64,000 nucleotides of DNA from the NCBI RefSeq assembly GCF_032911445.1, contig NZ_JAWJEJ010000001.1, positions 2,542,001-2,606,000 of the forward strand, written 5' to 3'. Under the pieces are notes generated by a model that was given only the letters and a program-made list of their open reading frames with translations, searched no databases and was not told where the DNA came from. A program made the translations under genes and the position numbers. Of the stretch, positions 30,075 through 38,492 are shown one piece after another. The stretch's first letter is position 1. Each line of letters begins with the position of its first letter. Source of the DNA: Sphingomonas sp. HF-S4 (GTDB taxonomy: Bacteria; Pseudomonadota; Alphaproteobacteria; Sphingomonadales; Sphingomonadaceae).

Positions 30075-31006
30075 TCCGAAGCCTCGTCTCCGCCTTTGCC
30101 GCGCTGTTCCTGCTCGTGCTCGCACCGACTGCAGTCGCGCAGAAGCGCATCGCGCTGACTTTCGACGACACGCCCCGCGCCGCCGGCGCGTTCTTCACGC
30201 CGCAGGAACGCGCCAAACGCCTGATCGCCAGCCTCAAGAAAGCCCAGGTCGAGCAGGCCGCGTTCTTCGTCAATCCGGGCAAGGTGCAGAGCCCCGCCGA
30301 CGAAGCGCTGGTTGCGAACTATGTCCGCGCCGGCCACGTCATCGCCAACCACAGCTTCAGCCACCCGCACCTCAACCAGCTGACCGCCGACGCCTATCTC
30401 GCCGATATAGATAAAGCCGAGGCGTGGCTCGCCCCGCGCCCCGGCCACCGCCCCTGGTTCCGCTATCCGTTTCTCGACGAAGGCGGGAAGGACAAGGCCA
30501 AGCGCGACGCCGTCCGCGCGGGCCTGGCTGCGCGCGGCCTCACCAACGGCTATGTCACCGCCGAGGGCTCGGACTGGAATATCGAAACGCTGACGGTCGA
30601 GGCGAAGAAGGCCGGCAAGACGATCGACATGGCTGCGCTGCGCGACCTCTATGTCGAGACGCATGTCGAGGCCGCCGAGTTCGCCGACGGCCTGATGGTC
30701 AAGACGATCAGCCGCTCGCCGGTCCATGTCATGCTCCTCCACGAGACCGACATCGCCGCGCTCTACATCGGCGACCTCGTCGCGGGCCTGCGCGCCAAAG
30801 GCTGGGAAATCGTCACTGCGGATGTCGCCTATGCCGACCCGCTCAACACCGCCGCCCCCGACGTCCCCAGCGCCAACGGCACGCTCACCGAGCTGCTCGC
30901 CTGGGAAAAGGGCCTGCCCGCCCCACGCTGGTACGCCCGCAACGACATCAAGCTCGCCAACCGCCTCTTCGCCGAGCGCGTGCTGCATGAAGCCTCCGCA
31001 GAATGA
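30071..31006 (+). CDS. Secreted polysaccharide deacetylase
   Basis: A 311-residue product with a signal peptide (residues 1-23, ending AVA-Q). The NodB-type carbohydrate esterase 4 domain has the metal and base motif TFDDTP (about residues 30-35), the metal-binding NHSFSHPHLN (HxxxH) and the RYPFLDEGG motif. It is expected to remove N-acetyl groups from peptidoglycan or another polysaccharide in the periplasm. It overlaps the lipoprotein gene upstream and the hypothetical gene downstream by ATGA, so three envelope genes form one translational unit inside the valine operon. Confidence 0.9.
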   Translation: MIRSLVSAFAALFLLVLAPTAVAQKRIALTFDDTPRAAGAFFTPQERAKRLIASLKKAQVEQAAFFVNPGKVQSPADEALVANYVRAGHVIANHSFSHPHLNQLTADAYLADIDKAEAWLAPRPGHRPWFRYPFLDEGGKDKAKRDAVRAGLAARGLTNGYVTAEGSDWNIETLTVEAKKAGKTIDMAALRDLYVETHVEAAEFADGLMVKTISRSPVHVMLLHETDIAALYIGDLVAGLRAKGWEIVTADVAYADPLNTAAPDVPSANGTLTELLAWEKGLPAPRWYARNDIKLANRLFAERVLHEASAE

Positions 31007-31497
31007 TCCTCGCCCTCCTCGCGCTGTCGCCGGGCCTTGGCGCTGCGCCGGAAACCGGAGCATTTAAGGGGCCGGGCCGCGCGTGCCTGATGCATAGCTA
31101 TGTCGATCTGGCCGAGGGCGAGACCCTCAAGGTCGAAAGTGCGGGCACTGAATCCGCGCGCTTCACGCTGCGCACCCCGCATGACAAATTGCAGTTGATC
31201 GAAAGCGAGATCATCGGCGGCGAGTCCTACACCAGCATGGCGGTCACCGAGGATGGCCAGACCCGCGTGTTCCGCAGCGCCGGTGGACGGCGCACCAGGC
31301 ACCTGTTCCACGGTCGGACCAACTATTCTCCGGACGAAGACCGGCTGACGCTCATCCTGATCGGATTGCGCGCGAAGGATGCGACCGAGCGCGCCTCCCT
31401 GATACACCGTATCCATGTGGCCGAGCCGGAACCGGGTTCCTGCAATCATTCCTACCGGTACGGGTGGGACCTCATCTCGGAAACCATCGACAAATGA
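31003..31497 (+). CDS. Secreted protein, unknown function
   Basis: A 164-residue product with a short signal peptide (MILALLALSPGLGAA) and a beta-rich mature part containing two Cys (ACLMHSY and SCNHSYR). It starts within the stop of the deacetylase gene and its stop overlaps the acyl-CoA dehydrogenase start (ATGA both times). No family recognised. Confidence 0.7.
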   Translation: MILALLALSPGLGAAPETGAFKGPGRACLMHSYVDLAEGETLKVESAGTESARFTLRTPHDKLQLIESEIIGGESYTSMAVTEDGQTRVFRSAGGRRTRHLFHGRTNYSPDEDRLTLILIGLRAKDATERASLIHRIHVAEPEPGSCNHSYRYGWDLISETIDK

Positions 31498-32636
31498 CCC
31501 AATTCGACCTCACCGACGAGCAGCGCCAGATCCAGGAGATGGCGCAGCAATTCACCGCGGACGCGATCACCCCGCATGCCGCGGAGTGGGACGAAAAGCA
31601 CATCTTCCCGCGCGAGACGATCAAGGCCGCGGCCGAGCTCGGCTTCGCCTCGATCTACGTCTCGGAGGAGAGCGGCGGGATCGGCCTCGGCCGGCTCGAG
31701 GCGGCGCTGATCATGGAGGCGATGGCCTATGGCTGCCCGTCGACCAGCGCCTTCATCTCTATCCACAACATGGCGAGCTGGATGATCGATACCTTCGGCA
31801 GCGCCGACCTCAAGGCCAAGTACCTCCCCAGCCTGATCACGATGGAGCGCCTCGCCAGCTATTGTCTCACCGAACCGTCGTCGGGCTCCGATGCCGCCGC
31901 GCTCAAGACCAAGGCGGTGCGCGACGGCGATCATTATGTCGTCAATGGATCGAAGCAGTTCATCTCGGGCGCGGGCGAGAACGAGGTCTACGTCACGATG
32001 GTCCGCACCGGCGAGGAGGGCCCCAAGGGCATCTCCTGCCTGGTGATCGAGAAGGACATGCCTGGCGTGAGCTTCGGCGCCAACGAGCGGAAACTCGGCT
32101 GGCATTCGCAGCCGACGCGGCAGGTGACCTTCGAGGACGTCCGCGTTCCGGTCGAGAACCGTGTCGGCGGCGAAGGCGACGGCTTCCGCTTCGCGATGAT
32201 GGGATTGGACGGCGGCCGCTTGAACATCGGCGCCTGCTCGCTGGGCGGCGCGCAACGCTGCCTCGACGAGGCGATCGCCTATACCAAGGATCGTCAGCAA
32301 TTCGGCAAGCCGATCGCGGACTTCCAGAACACCCAGTTCGTGCTGGCCGACATGGCGACCGAGCTCGAGGCCGCCCGCGCGCTGCTCTACCTCGCCGCCG
32401 CCAAGGTCACCGCCGGCGCGCCCGACAAGACGCGGTTTGCGGCAATGGCGAAGCGCCTCGCCACCGATACCGGCAGCTCGGTGGTCGATCGCGCGCTCCA
32501 GCTTCACGGGGGGTATGGCTATCTCCAGGACTATCCGATCGAACGCTTCTGGCGCGACCTGCGCGTCCACTCGATCCTCGAAGGGACCAACCAGGTGATG
32601 CGCATGATCATCGGCCGGGAGTTGACGCGACAGTGA
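31494..32636 (+). CDS. Acyl-CoA dehydrogenase, probable isobutyryl-CoA dehydrogenase
   Basis: FAD-dependent oxidation of isobutyryl-CoA to methacrylyl-CoA. The 380-residue product has the family core: YCLTEPSSGSDAAALKTKA (FAD/substrate loop), DRQQFGKPIADFQNTQFVLA and LHGGYGYLQDYPIERFWRD. The catalytic glutamate is Glu363 in ILEGTNQVMR. Assignment to the branched-chain substrate rests on the neighbouring hydrolase and mmsA/mmsB. The ATG at 31494 overlaps the previous stop; the next gene overlaps its own stop. Confidence 0.92.
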   Translation: MTQFDLTDEQRQIQEMAQQFTADAITPHAAEWDEKHIFPRETIKAAAELGFASIYVSEESGGIGLGRLEAALIMEAMAYGCPSTSAFISIHNMASWMIDTFGSADLKAKYLPSLITMERLASYCLTEPSSGSDAAALKTKAVRDGDHYVVNGSKQFISGAGENEVYVTMVRTGEEGPKGISCLVIEKDMPGVSFGANERKLGWHSQPTRQVTFEDVRVPVENRVGGEGDGFRFAMMGLDGGRLNIGACSLGGAQRCLDEAIAYTKDRQQFGKPIADFQNTQFVLADMATELEAARALLYLAAAKVTAGAPDKTRFAAMAKRLATDTGSSVVDRALQLHGGYGYLQDYPIERFWRDLRVHSILEGTNQVMRMIIGRELTRQ

Positions 32637-33676
32637 CCGAAGACATTCTCTCCTTCACCGAAGCCCGCACCGGCCGGATCCGGCTCAACCGCCCCAAGGC
32701 GATCCACGCGCTCAACACGCAGATGTGCGCCGCGATGCTCGAAGCCCTCGCCGCCTGGCGTGCGGACCCCGCGATCGAGGCCGTGCTGATCGACCATGCC
32801 GAAGGCCGCGGCTTCTGTGCCGGCGGCGACATCCGCATGATCGCGCTGAGTGGCGCCGGCGACGGCGAAGCCGCGCGCGCCTTCTTCAGGCTCGAATACC
32901 AGCTCAACCACGCGCTGTTCACCTATGCCAAGCCGATCGTCGCGTTCATGGACGGGATCACGATGGGCGGCGGCGTCGGCATCTCGCAGCCCGCCAAGTT
33001 CCGCGTAGCGACCGAGAATACCCGCTTCGCGATGCCCGAGACCGGGATCGGCCTGTTCCCCGATGTCGGCGGCGGCTGGTATCTCTCGCGCCTGCCGGGT
33101 CATCTGGGCGAATATATCGCGCTCACCGGCGCGCGGCTGAACGGCGCCGATTGCCGCGCGCTCGGCCTCGCCACCCATTATCTCGCAGCCGAGAAGCTCG
33201 ACCAGGCCAAGGCCGAGATCGCCGCCAATCCCCAGGCGATCGCCGCCACGCTCGACGCCCTCTCCGAAGACCCCGGCCAAGCCGCGATCCTCGACCAGCG
33301 CGCCGATATCGACCGCCTGTTCGCCGCCGATACGCTCGAGGAGATCGTCGCCGCGCTCGCTGCCGATGGCGGGCTATGGGCGCGCGAACAGCTCGCGATC
33401 CTCGCTACCAAGTCGCCCCAGGCGATGAAGGTCTCGCTCCACCTCGTCCGCCAGGGCCGCCACATGCCGAGCTTCGAGGACGAGATGCGCCAGGAATTCG
33501 CCGTCGCCTCGCGCGTCGTCCAGCGCCCCGATTTCGCCGAGGGCGTCCGCGCGGTGATCGTCGACAAGGACAACGCCCCGCGCTGGCAGCCCGCCACGAT
33601 CGAAGGCGTTACCGATCACGTCATCGACCAGATCTTCGCGCCCCTTCCCGCCGACCAGGAATGGGCGCCCGCATGA
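32633..33676 (+). CDS. 3-hydroxyisobutyryl-CoA hydrolase
   Basis: Releases 3-hydroxyisobutyrate from its CoA ester in valine breakdown. The 347-residue crotonase-fold product has the oxyanion region [14 protein letters not shown], the second oxyanion segment [13 protein letters not shown] and the family signature [20 protein letters not shown], which separates it from true enoyl-CoA hydratases. The start is a GTG (32633) overlapping the dehydrogenase stop (GTGA). It is longer than hydratases because of the C-terminal extension typical of this hydrolase. Confidence 0.92.
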   Translation: MTEDILSFTEARTGRIRLNRPKAIHALNTQMCAAMLEALAAWRADPAIEAVLIDHAEGRGFCAGGDIRMIALSGAGDGEAARAFFRLEYQLNHALFTYAKPIVAFMDGITMGGGVGISQPAKFRVATENTRFAMPETGIGLFPDVGGGWYLSRLPGHLGEYIALTGARLNGADCRALGLATHYLAAEKLDQAKAEIAANPQAIAATLDALSEDPGQAAILDQRADIDRLFAADTLEEIVAALAADGGLWAREQLAILATKSPQAMKVSLHLVRQGRHMPSFEDEMRQEFAVASRVVQRPDFAEGVRAVIVDKDNAPRWQPATIEGVTDHVIDQIFAPLPADQEWAPA

Positions 33677-33686
33677 AGGATTTCCA

Positions 33687-34460
33687 ATGAGCTACCAGAC
33701 CATCCTCGTCGAGCAGCGCGGCGCCGTCACGCTCGTCACGCTCAACCGCCCCCAGGCATTGAACGCACTCAACAGCCAGGTCCTCTCCGAGCTGCTCGAA
33801 GCGATGGCCGCGTTCGACAAGGATCCCACGCAGGGCTGCGCGGTGATCACGGGCAGCGAAAAGGCCTTTGCCGCGGGTGCCGACATCAAGGAGATGCAGG
33901 CGCAGGGCTTTGCCGACATGTACGGCCACGACTTCTTTGCCGGCTGGGACGCCTTCACCCGCACGCGGAAGCCGGTCATCGCCGCGGTCGCCGGCTATGC
34001 GCTGGGCGGCGGCTGCGAGCTGGCGATGATGTGCGACTTCATCCTCGCCGCGGACAGCGCCAAATTCGGCCAGCCCGAGATCAAGCTTGCCGTCTCGCCG
34101 GGCATGGGCGGCTCGCAGCGCCTCGCCCGCGCGGTCGGCAAGGCCAAGGCGATGGAGATGTGCCTCACCGGCCGGATGATCGACGCCGCCGAGGCAGAGC
34201 GGGCCGGGCTGGTGGCGCGCATCGTCCCCGCCGCCGAACTGGTCGAGGACGCGGTCGAGACCGCCGCGACGATCGCCGGCATGGCGCCGCTCGCCGTGCT
34301 GGCGAGCAAGGAGATGGTCAACGCGGCGTTCGAGACCAATCTGGCGCAGGGCGTCCAGTTCGAGCGCCGGCTGTTCCACGCGCTGTTCGGCACGGCGGAC
34401 CAGAAGGAGGGCATGGCCGCCTTCGTCGAAAAGCGCCCGGGTGCGTGGTCGGGGAAGTAG
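33687..34460 (+). CDS. Enoyl-CoA hydratase
   Basis: Hydrates 2-enoyl-CoA, here probably methacrylyl-CoA to 3-hydroxyisobutyryl-CoA. The 257-residue product has [12 protein letters not shown], and both catalytic glutamates are present, in [11 protein letters not shown] and in [17 protein letters not shown] typical short crotonase. It follows the hydrolase gene by 10 bases in the valine operon. Confidence 0.93.
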   Translation: MSYQTILVEQRGAVTLVTLNRPQALNALNSQVLSELLEAMAAFDKDPTQGCAVITGSEKAFAAGADIKEMQAQGFADMYGHDFFAGWDAFTRTRKPVIAAVAGYALGGGCELAMMCDFILAADSAKFGQPEIKLAVSPGMGGSQRLARAVGKAKAMEMCLTGRMIDAAEAERAGLVARIVPAAELVEDAVETAATIAGMAPLAVLASKEMVNAAFETNLAQGVQFERRLFHALFGTADQKEGMAAFVEKRPGAWSGK

Positions 34461-34467
34461 AATAACC

Positions 34468-34545
34468 GTCACCCCGGCGAAAGCCGGGGTCTCATGAGGT
34501 TAGCGCACGCGCGCGGCACGAGATCCCGGCTTTCGCCGGGATGAC
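34468..34545. repeat. Inverted repeat before mmsB
   Basis: Two arms (GTCACCCCGGCGAAAGCCGG from 34468 and the complementary arm ending GATGAC at 34545) are each hairpins by themselves (CCCCGGCGAAAGCCGGGG, CCCGGCTTTCGCCGGG) and together an inverted repeat. Such modules are frequent between sphingomonad genes. It lies in the 103 bases between the hydratase and mmsB. Confidence 0.8.
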
Positions 34546-34563
34546 GATAAAAGAGAGGACAAC

Positions 34564-35442
34564 ATGGCACGCATCGCATTCATCGGGCTGGGCAATATGG
34601 GCGGCGGCATGGCTGCCAACCTCGCCAAGGCGGGCCATGATGTCCGCGCCTTCGACCTATCTGCAGAGGCCCTCGACAAGGCGAAGAAGGCCGGCTGCCT
34701 CCCTGCCCAGGACGCCAATGCCGCGATCGAAGGCGCCGAGGCGGTCATCACCATGCTCCCCGCCGGCCGACATGTCGAAGCGGTCTATACCGACAACATC
34801 CTCCCCCACGCCGATGCCGGCGCGATCCTGATCGACTGCTCGACGATCGACGTCGCCACCGCGCGCCGCGTCGCCGAGGCCGCCGCCGCGAACGGCCTTG
34901 CCGCGGTCGACGCGCCGGTCTCGGGGGGGATCGCCGCGGCCAATGCGGGGTCGCTCACCTTCATGGTCGGCGGCAGCGAGGCCGCGTTCAGCCGCGCCGA
35001 GCCCTTCCTGTCGGACATGGGCAAGGCCGTGATCCACGCGGGGACCAGCGGCGCGGGCCAGGGCGCGAAGATCTGCAACAACATGATGCTCGGCGCGACG
35101 ATGATCGCCACCTGCGAGAGCTTCGCGCTGGCCGAGAAGCTCGGGCTCGACTTGCAGAAGCTCTACGACATCGCCTCGGTCAGCTCGGGCCAGAGCTGGT
35201 CGATCACGAGCTATTGCCCCGTCCCCGGCGTCGGCCCCGAAACCCCGGCTGACCGCGACTATCAAGGCGGGTTTGCCGCCGCGCTGATGCTCAAGGACCT
35301 CAAGCTCGCGCTCGAAGCGGCGGCCAGCGTCGATGCCGAAACCCCGATGGCCGCGCGCGCCGAGGAACTCTACGAGAATTTCGCCAATGGCGACGGCGCG
35401 ACGCTCGATTTCTCGGGGATCATCAAGATGCTGCGGGGATAA
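34564..35442 (+). CDS. mmsB: 3-hydroxyisobutyrate dehydrogenase
   Basis: NAD-dependent oxidation of 3-hydroxyisobutyrate to methylmalonate semialdehyde, the substrate of MmsA. The 292-residue product has the dinucleotide motif GLGNMGGGMAANL, the substrate loop DAPVSGGIAAANAGSLTFMV and the catalytic lysine in GAGQGAKICNNMM. AGAGAGGA precedes the ATG. Last gene of the operon; a hairpin repeat follows. Confidence 0.95.
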   Translation: MARIAFIGLGNMGGGMAANLAKAGHDVRAFDLSAEALDKAKKAGCLPAQDANAAIEGAEAVITMLPAGRHVEAVYTDNILPHADAGAILIDCSTIDVATARRVAEAAAANGLAAVDAPVSGGIAAANAGSLTFMVGGSEAAFSRAEPFLSDMGKAVIHAGTSGAGQGAKICNNMMLGATMIATCESFALAEKLGLDLQKLYDIASVSSGQSWSITSYCPVPGVGPETPADRDYQGGFAAALMLKDLKLALEAAASVDAETPMAARAEELYENFANGDGATLDFSGIIKMLRG

Positions 35443-35448
35443 ACAAAA

Positions 35449-35473
35449 CTCCCCTCCCTTTCAGGGAGGGGAG
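35449..35473. repeat. Hairpin repeat, copy 2
   Basis: CTCCCCTCCCT and AGGGAGGGGAG form an 11-bp stem 6 bases after the mmsB stop. The core is identical to 25688-25712. On the plus strand no T-tract follows, while on the minus strand TTTTG follows. Confidence 0.75.
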
Positions 35474-35600
35474 CTCATTGGCGTGATCGCCTCGCAACAA
35501 TGCCCCACATCCCGCAACGAAACGAAATCCCGCCGAGACTGCCGCTCCGCAACTGGCTCCAGCGCCCGCACCCCCAGGGCGCGCCAGTACAGGAGTATCC

Positions 35601-36094
35601 ATGACCCGGTTTCACCTCATCGTCCTGACCGCGGCGATGTTCGCAGGCACGCCCGCACTCGCGCAGGACGCCACCGAATTCGCCGGCCCGCGCGCCGAAG
35701 CCAGCATCGGCCTCGACCAGCTCCGCTTCGACCTCGCTACGCTGGGCAGCGACGGCAAGGCAAAGCAGTCGGACCTCGGCTACGGCATCGCGATCGGCTA
35801 CGACGCCGCGCTCACTCCCGCCTGATCGCCGGTATCGAAGGCGGCGTGAACCTCTCCGACATACGCTTCGCCACCGGCAACGCCACCGACGGCAGCGAGC
35901 TGCGGAAACGCCGCGAATGGACGCTGGCCGGCCGGATCGGCACCCCGATCACGCCTAACGCGTTGCTCTACGGCAAGGTGGGATACGCCAACCTCCAGCT
36001 GCGCGAGGACCAGACCGTGGCGGGCGTCACCACCAGCGCCAAGGAGGATCTCGACGGCGTGCTGCTCGGCGCCGGCGTCGGCATCCGCTTCTGA
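35601..36094 (+). pseudogene. Outer-membrane beta-barrel protein broken by a frameshift
   Basis: The frame opens at ATG 35601 with a signal peptide (MTRFHLIVLTAAMF...ALA) and the start of a small barrel (EFAGPRAEASIGLDQLRFDL, YGIAIGYDAAL), then stops at about 35825. The rest continues in another frame (LIAGIEGGVNLSDIRFATGN ... VLLGAGVGIRF, ending with the aromatic C-terminal residue of outer-membrane barrels, stop at 36092-36094). One missing base near 35811-35823 would restore a protein of about 165 residues. It could be a true inactivating mutation or a sequencing error. Confidence 0.75.
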
Positions 36095-36160
36095 GCGGAG
36101 GAGGAGCCGCTCCTTCCGCGATTAACCCGAACTTTCCACCTGAGCGCGTATGGCGGCACC

Positions 36161-37075
36161 ATGCGCGCTCTCCTCCTCCTCGCCCTCGCCGCCCCTGCTC
36201 CCGCGCAGGAAGCCCCTTTCGTCGTCGCCGAAACGGGTCAAGGCTATCGCTCGATCGACGACGCCGTCACTGCGATCCGCGACGACGACGCCACGATCCT
36301 GATCGCGCCGGGCACCTATCGCCAATGCACCGTCCAGACCGGCGGCAAGATCACCTTCAAGGCGCGCCAGCCCGGCACGGTGGTCTTCGAGAAGGAAGTT
36401 TGCGAGGAAAAGGCCGGCTTCGTGCTGCGCGGCCGCGGCTCGACGATCGATGGCATCGTCTTTCGCGGTTACGCCGTCTCCGACGGCAACGGCGCCGGCA
36501 TCCGCCACGAGATGGGCGACCTGACGATCACCAATTCGATGTTCCTCGACAGCCAGGAAGGCATCCTCGGCGGCGGCCACGAGACCGTGCGCCGCATCAG
36601 CATCGACCGCTCGACCTTTTCCGGGCTCGGCCAATGCGAGACCGAGAATTGCAGCCATGCGATCTATCTCGCGGTCGACGGCGAAGTCTCGGTCACCCGC
36701 TCGCGCTTCGAGCGCGGCACCGGCGGGCATTACGTCAAGCTGCGCGCACGCCGGGTGAACATCACCGATTCGAGCTTCGACGACAGCGCCGGCAAGAAGA
36801 CCAACTACATGATCGACCTGTCCGAAGGCGGCACCGGGCTGATCGCGCGCAACACCTTCGTCCAGGGCAAGAGCAAGGACAACCATTCGGGCCTGATCGT
36901 GGTGGCAGCGGAGGGGCGGACCTATCCCTCGAGCGGCCTGCGCATCGAGGACAACACCGCCAGCATGGCCCCCGGCGCGCCGCCCAACCCGGCCTTCGTC
37001 GCCGACCTCAGCGGCTCGACGATCGAGCTGAGCAACAACCGCCTGACGGGGATGCGCGCGTTCGAGCGACGCTGA
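36161..37075 (+). CDS. Secreted right-handed beta-helix protein
   Basis: A 304-residue product with a signal peptide (cleavage after PAPAQ). It has the repeated short beta rungs of a parallel beta helix: DAVTAIRDDDATILIAPGTY, GIVFRGYAVSDGNGAGIRHE, LTITNSMFLDSQEGILGGG, ISIDRSTFSGLG and RVNITDSSFDDS. This fold is common in polysaccharide-binding or -cleaving proteins, but no catalytic signature was recognised. Stand-alone gene with its start 66 bases after the broken barrel gene. Confidence 0.82.
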   Translation: MRALLLLALAAPAPAQEAPFVVAETGQGYRSIDDAVTAIRDDDATILIAPGTYRQCTVQTGGKITFKARQPGTVVFEKEVCEEKAGFVLRGRGSTIDGIVFRGYAVSDGNGAGIRHEMGDLTITNSMFLDSQEGILGGGHETVRRISIDRSTFSGLGQCETENCSHAIYLAVDGEVSVTRSRFERGTGGHYVKLRARRVNITDSSFDDSAGKKTNYMIDLSEGGTGLIARNTFVQGKSKDNHSGLIVVAAEGRTYPSSGLRIEDNTASMAPGAPPNPAFVADLSGSTIELSNNRLTGMRAFERR

Positions 37076-37656
37076 GACGCGCGGCAGCAGGGTGCGGCAA
37101 GCCTGCACCAAAGGCGGTTCCTTGCCGCTCCCGAAAGAACTCGTATTTTGCTATCGAACGACTTCGCAGCCTACTTGGCTGAAGCAGATCGGAGCCATGG
37201 TGAATATCGGCTGCGGACCCGCCCCGCGGAGGGCTTTAAGCGCAGTCCGGACTGGGCGCCATTGCTCGGCGACCGCATCGCGTAGCACCGCACTTGCCGT
37301 GTAGCGTGTCGCTGCCGTACAGGCCGCTGCCGCCGACGGTGTAGGTCAGAAGAGAACCTAATAAATATCGACATCAATTTGAGAACATTTCCCAACTAAA
37401 ATTGATTTCGATTTTATACCCACAAATACACCTACAGATCATAGTGATTACTTGTTTCGGTTACCCCTCAATCAGCCTTCAGTCATCTTTGCCGACGTCC
37501 GCACTATACGATCTACGAATGGATATGTCCAGATGCGCGCGGATGCATTCTCTAGCCAACGCCAATAGGCACAAATGTATTCGGCGTGCATGTTGCGTGC
37601 ATTTGGGGGGCTGCTCAGGGCATGCCGCTTCTCGGCGTCCTCACCTCATCTGCCGT
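37076..37656. other. Gene-free low-GC region
   Basis: 581 bases without a credible gene between two converging transcription units. From about 37340 to 37560 the sequence is far more A/T-rich than the rest of the window. It holds an ATCAATTT/AAATTGAT inverted repeat (37374-37381 with 37400-37407). No transposase, attachment site or RNA gene was recognised. Confidence 0.6.
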
Positions 37657-38466
37657 TCAGAATCGAAACGATAACGTGCCGCGGACCGCATGAAAGTCGA
37701 AGCGATCGTCGCTTCGACGAAACTCGGTCCCAGGCGCGCCGAACAGGATGAACGGGTTGATCGCGTTTGCCGCGCCGCGGGTGGCGCGCACGCGATAATT
37801 GTCGTCGTTGTAGCGCGTGTAGAGATATTCCACGCCGACCGAGACGCTCGACGAAATCTTGTGCTCGATGCCGCCGCCGCCCGATACGCCCCATTCCCTG
37901 AAATCGCCATTGTCCAGGAAGGCGTTCTGACCATTGCTTGTCGAGAAGGTGTTCTTGATCTCGGCATAGGATGGCCCGGCCGTCACATAGGCAAGGGTCG
38001 TGCCGCCGAGCGCATAGCCGGCGCGAACACGAACCGCCGCTTCCCAGTCGATCTTGCGGGTGAGGGTGTAAGAAGCGGGCGTGGTGCTGAAGGCACTCAC
38101 GCTGTCGCGCATCGAACTGCTGCCGGCTTCGCCCACCACACCCAGGACGAAATTTCCGAACTGGGCGTCGTACCCGGCGCGAAAATGGTAATCGATGCCG
38201 TTCTCGCGCTTGCAGCCGGCGTTGGCGGTCGATCTGGCGCGGCCGTCGCAGAAGCCGGGGGAGAAGGCGTCGGTGCCGGCGGTGGTGGTCACGACATCGT
38301 CGGTGCCATCGAAGCCGCGATCGAAGCGGACGGTCTCGTTGGTGCCGCCCTTCTCGAAGCCATACCCTACGGCGACACCGATATAGGGGCCATCGAATTC
38401 CTGCGCATAGGCGGACGGGGCGACAAACAGGAGGAGGCCCGAAGCTCCGAGTATCGATTTGCGCAT
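37657..38466 (-). CDS. Outer-membrane beta-barrel protein (Omp25/31-like)
   Basis: A 269-residue product with a signal peptide (MRKSILGASGLLLFVAPSAYA). The mature part has alternating strands typical of the alphaproteobacterial eight-stranded surface barrel family (GPYIGVAVGYGFEKG, WEAAVRVRAGYALGGTTLAY, YLYTRYNDDNYRV) and ends in F-R-F. AGGGAGA precedes the ATG at 38466. It lies 26 bases after mntH on the same strand and may be co-expressed with the ferritin-like/mntH genes. Pore or structural role cannot be told. Confidence 0.85.
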   Translation of the reverse strand: MRKSILGASGLLLFVAPSAYAQEFDGPYIGVAVGYGFEKGGTNETVRFDRGFDGTDDVVTTTAGTDAFSPGFCDGRARSTANAGCKRENGIDYHFRAGYDAQFGNFVLGVVGEAGSSSMRDSVSAFSTTPASYTLTRKIDWEAAVRVRAGYALGGTTLAYVTAGPSYAEIKNTFSTSNGQNAFLDNGDFREWGVSGGGGIEHKISSSVSVGVEYLYTRYNDDNYRVRATRGAANAINPFILFGAPGTEFRRSDDRFDFHAVRGTLSFRF

Positions 38467-38492
38467 GATTATTCTCCCTGTCGTAACGATGA

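Noticed and set aside
27795..30125. 776-codon minus-strand frame opposite mmsA and the lipoprotein gene
   Set aside because: Antisense shadow; mmsA on the plus strand has full family motifs.
37092..37674. Two short plus-strand frames (70 and 90 codons) in the low-GC gap
   Set aside because: Cys/Arg/Ser-rich or irregular translations, no ribosome-binding site, no family likeness.
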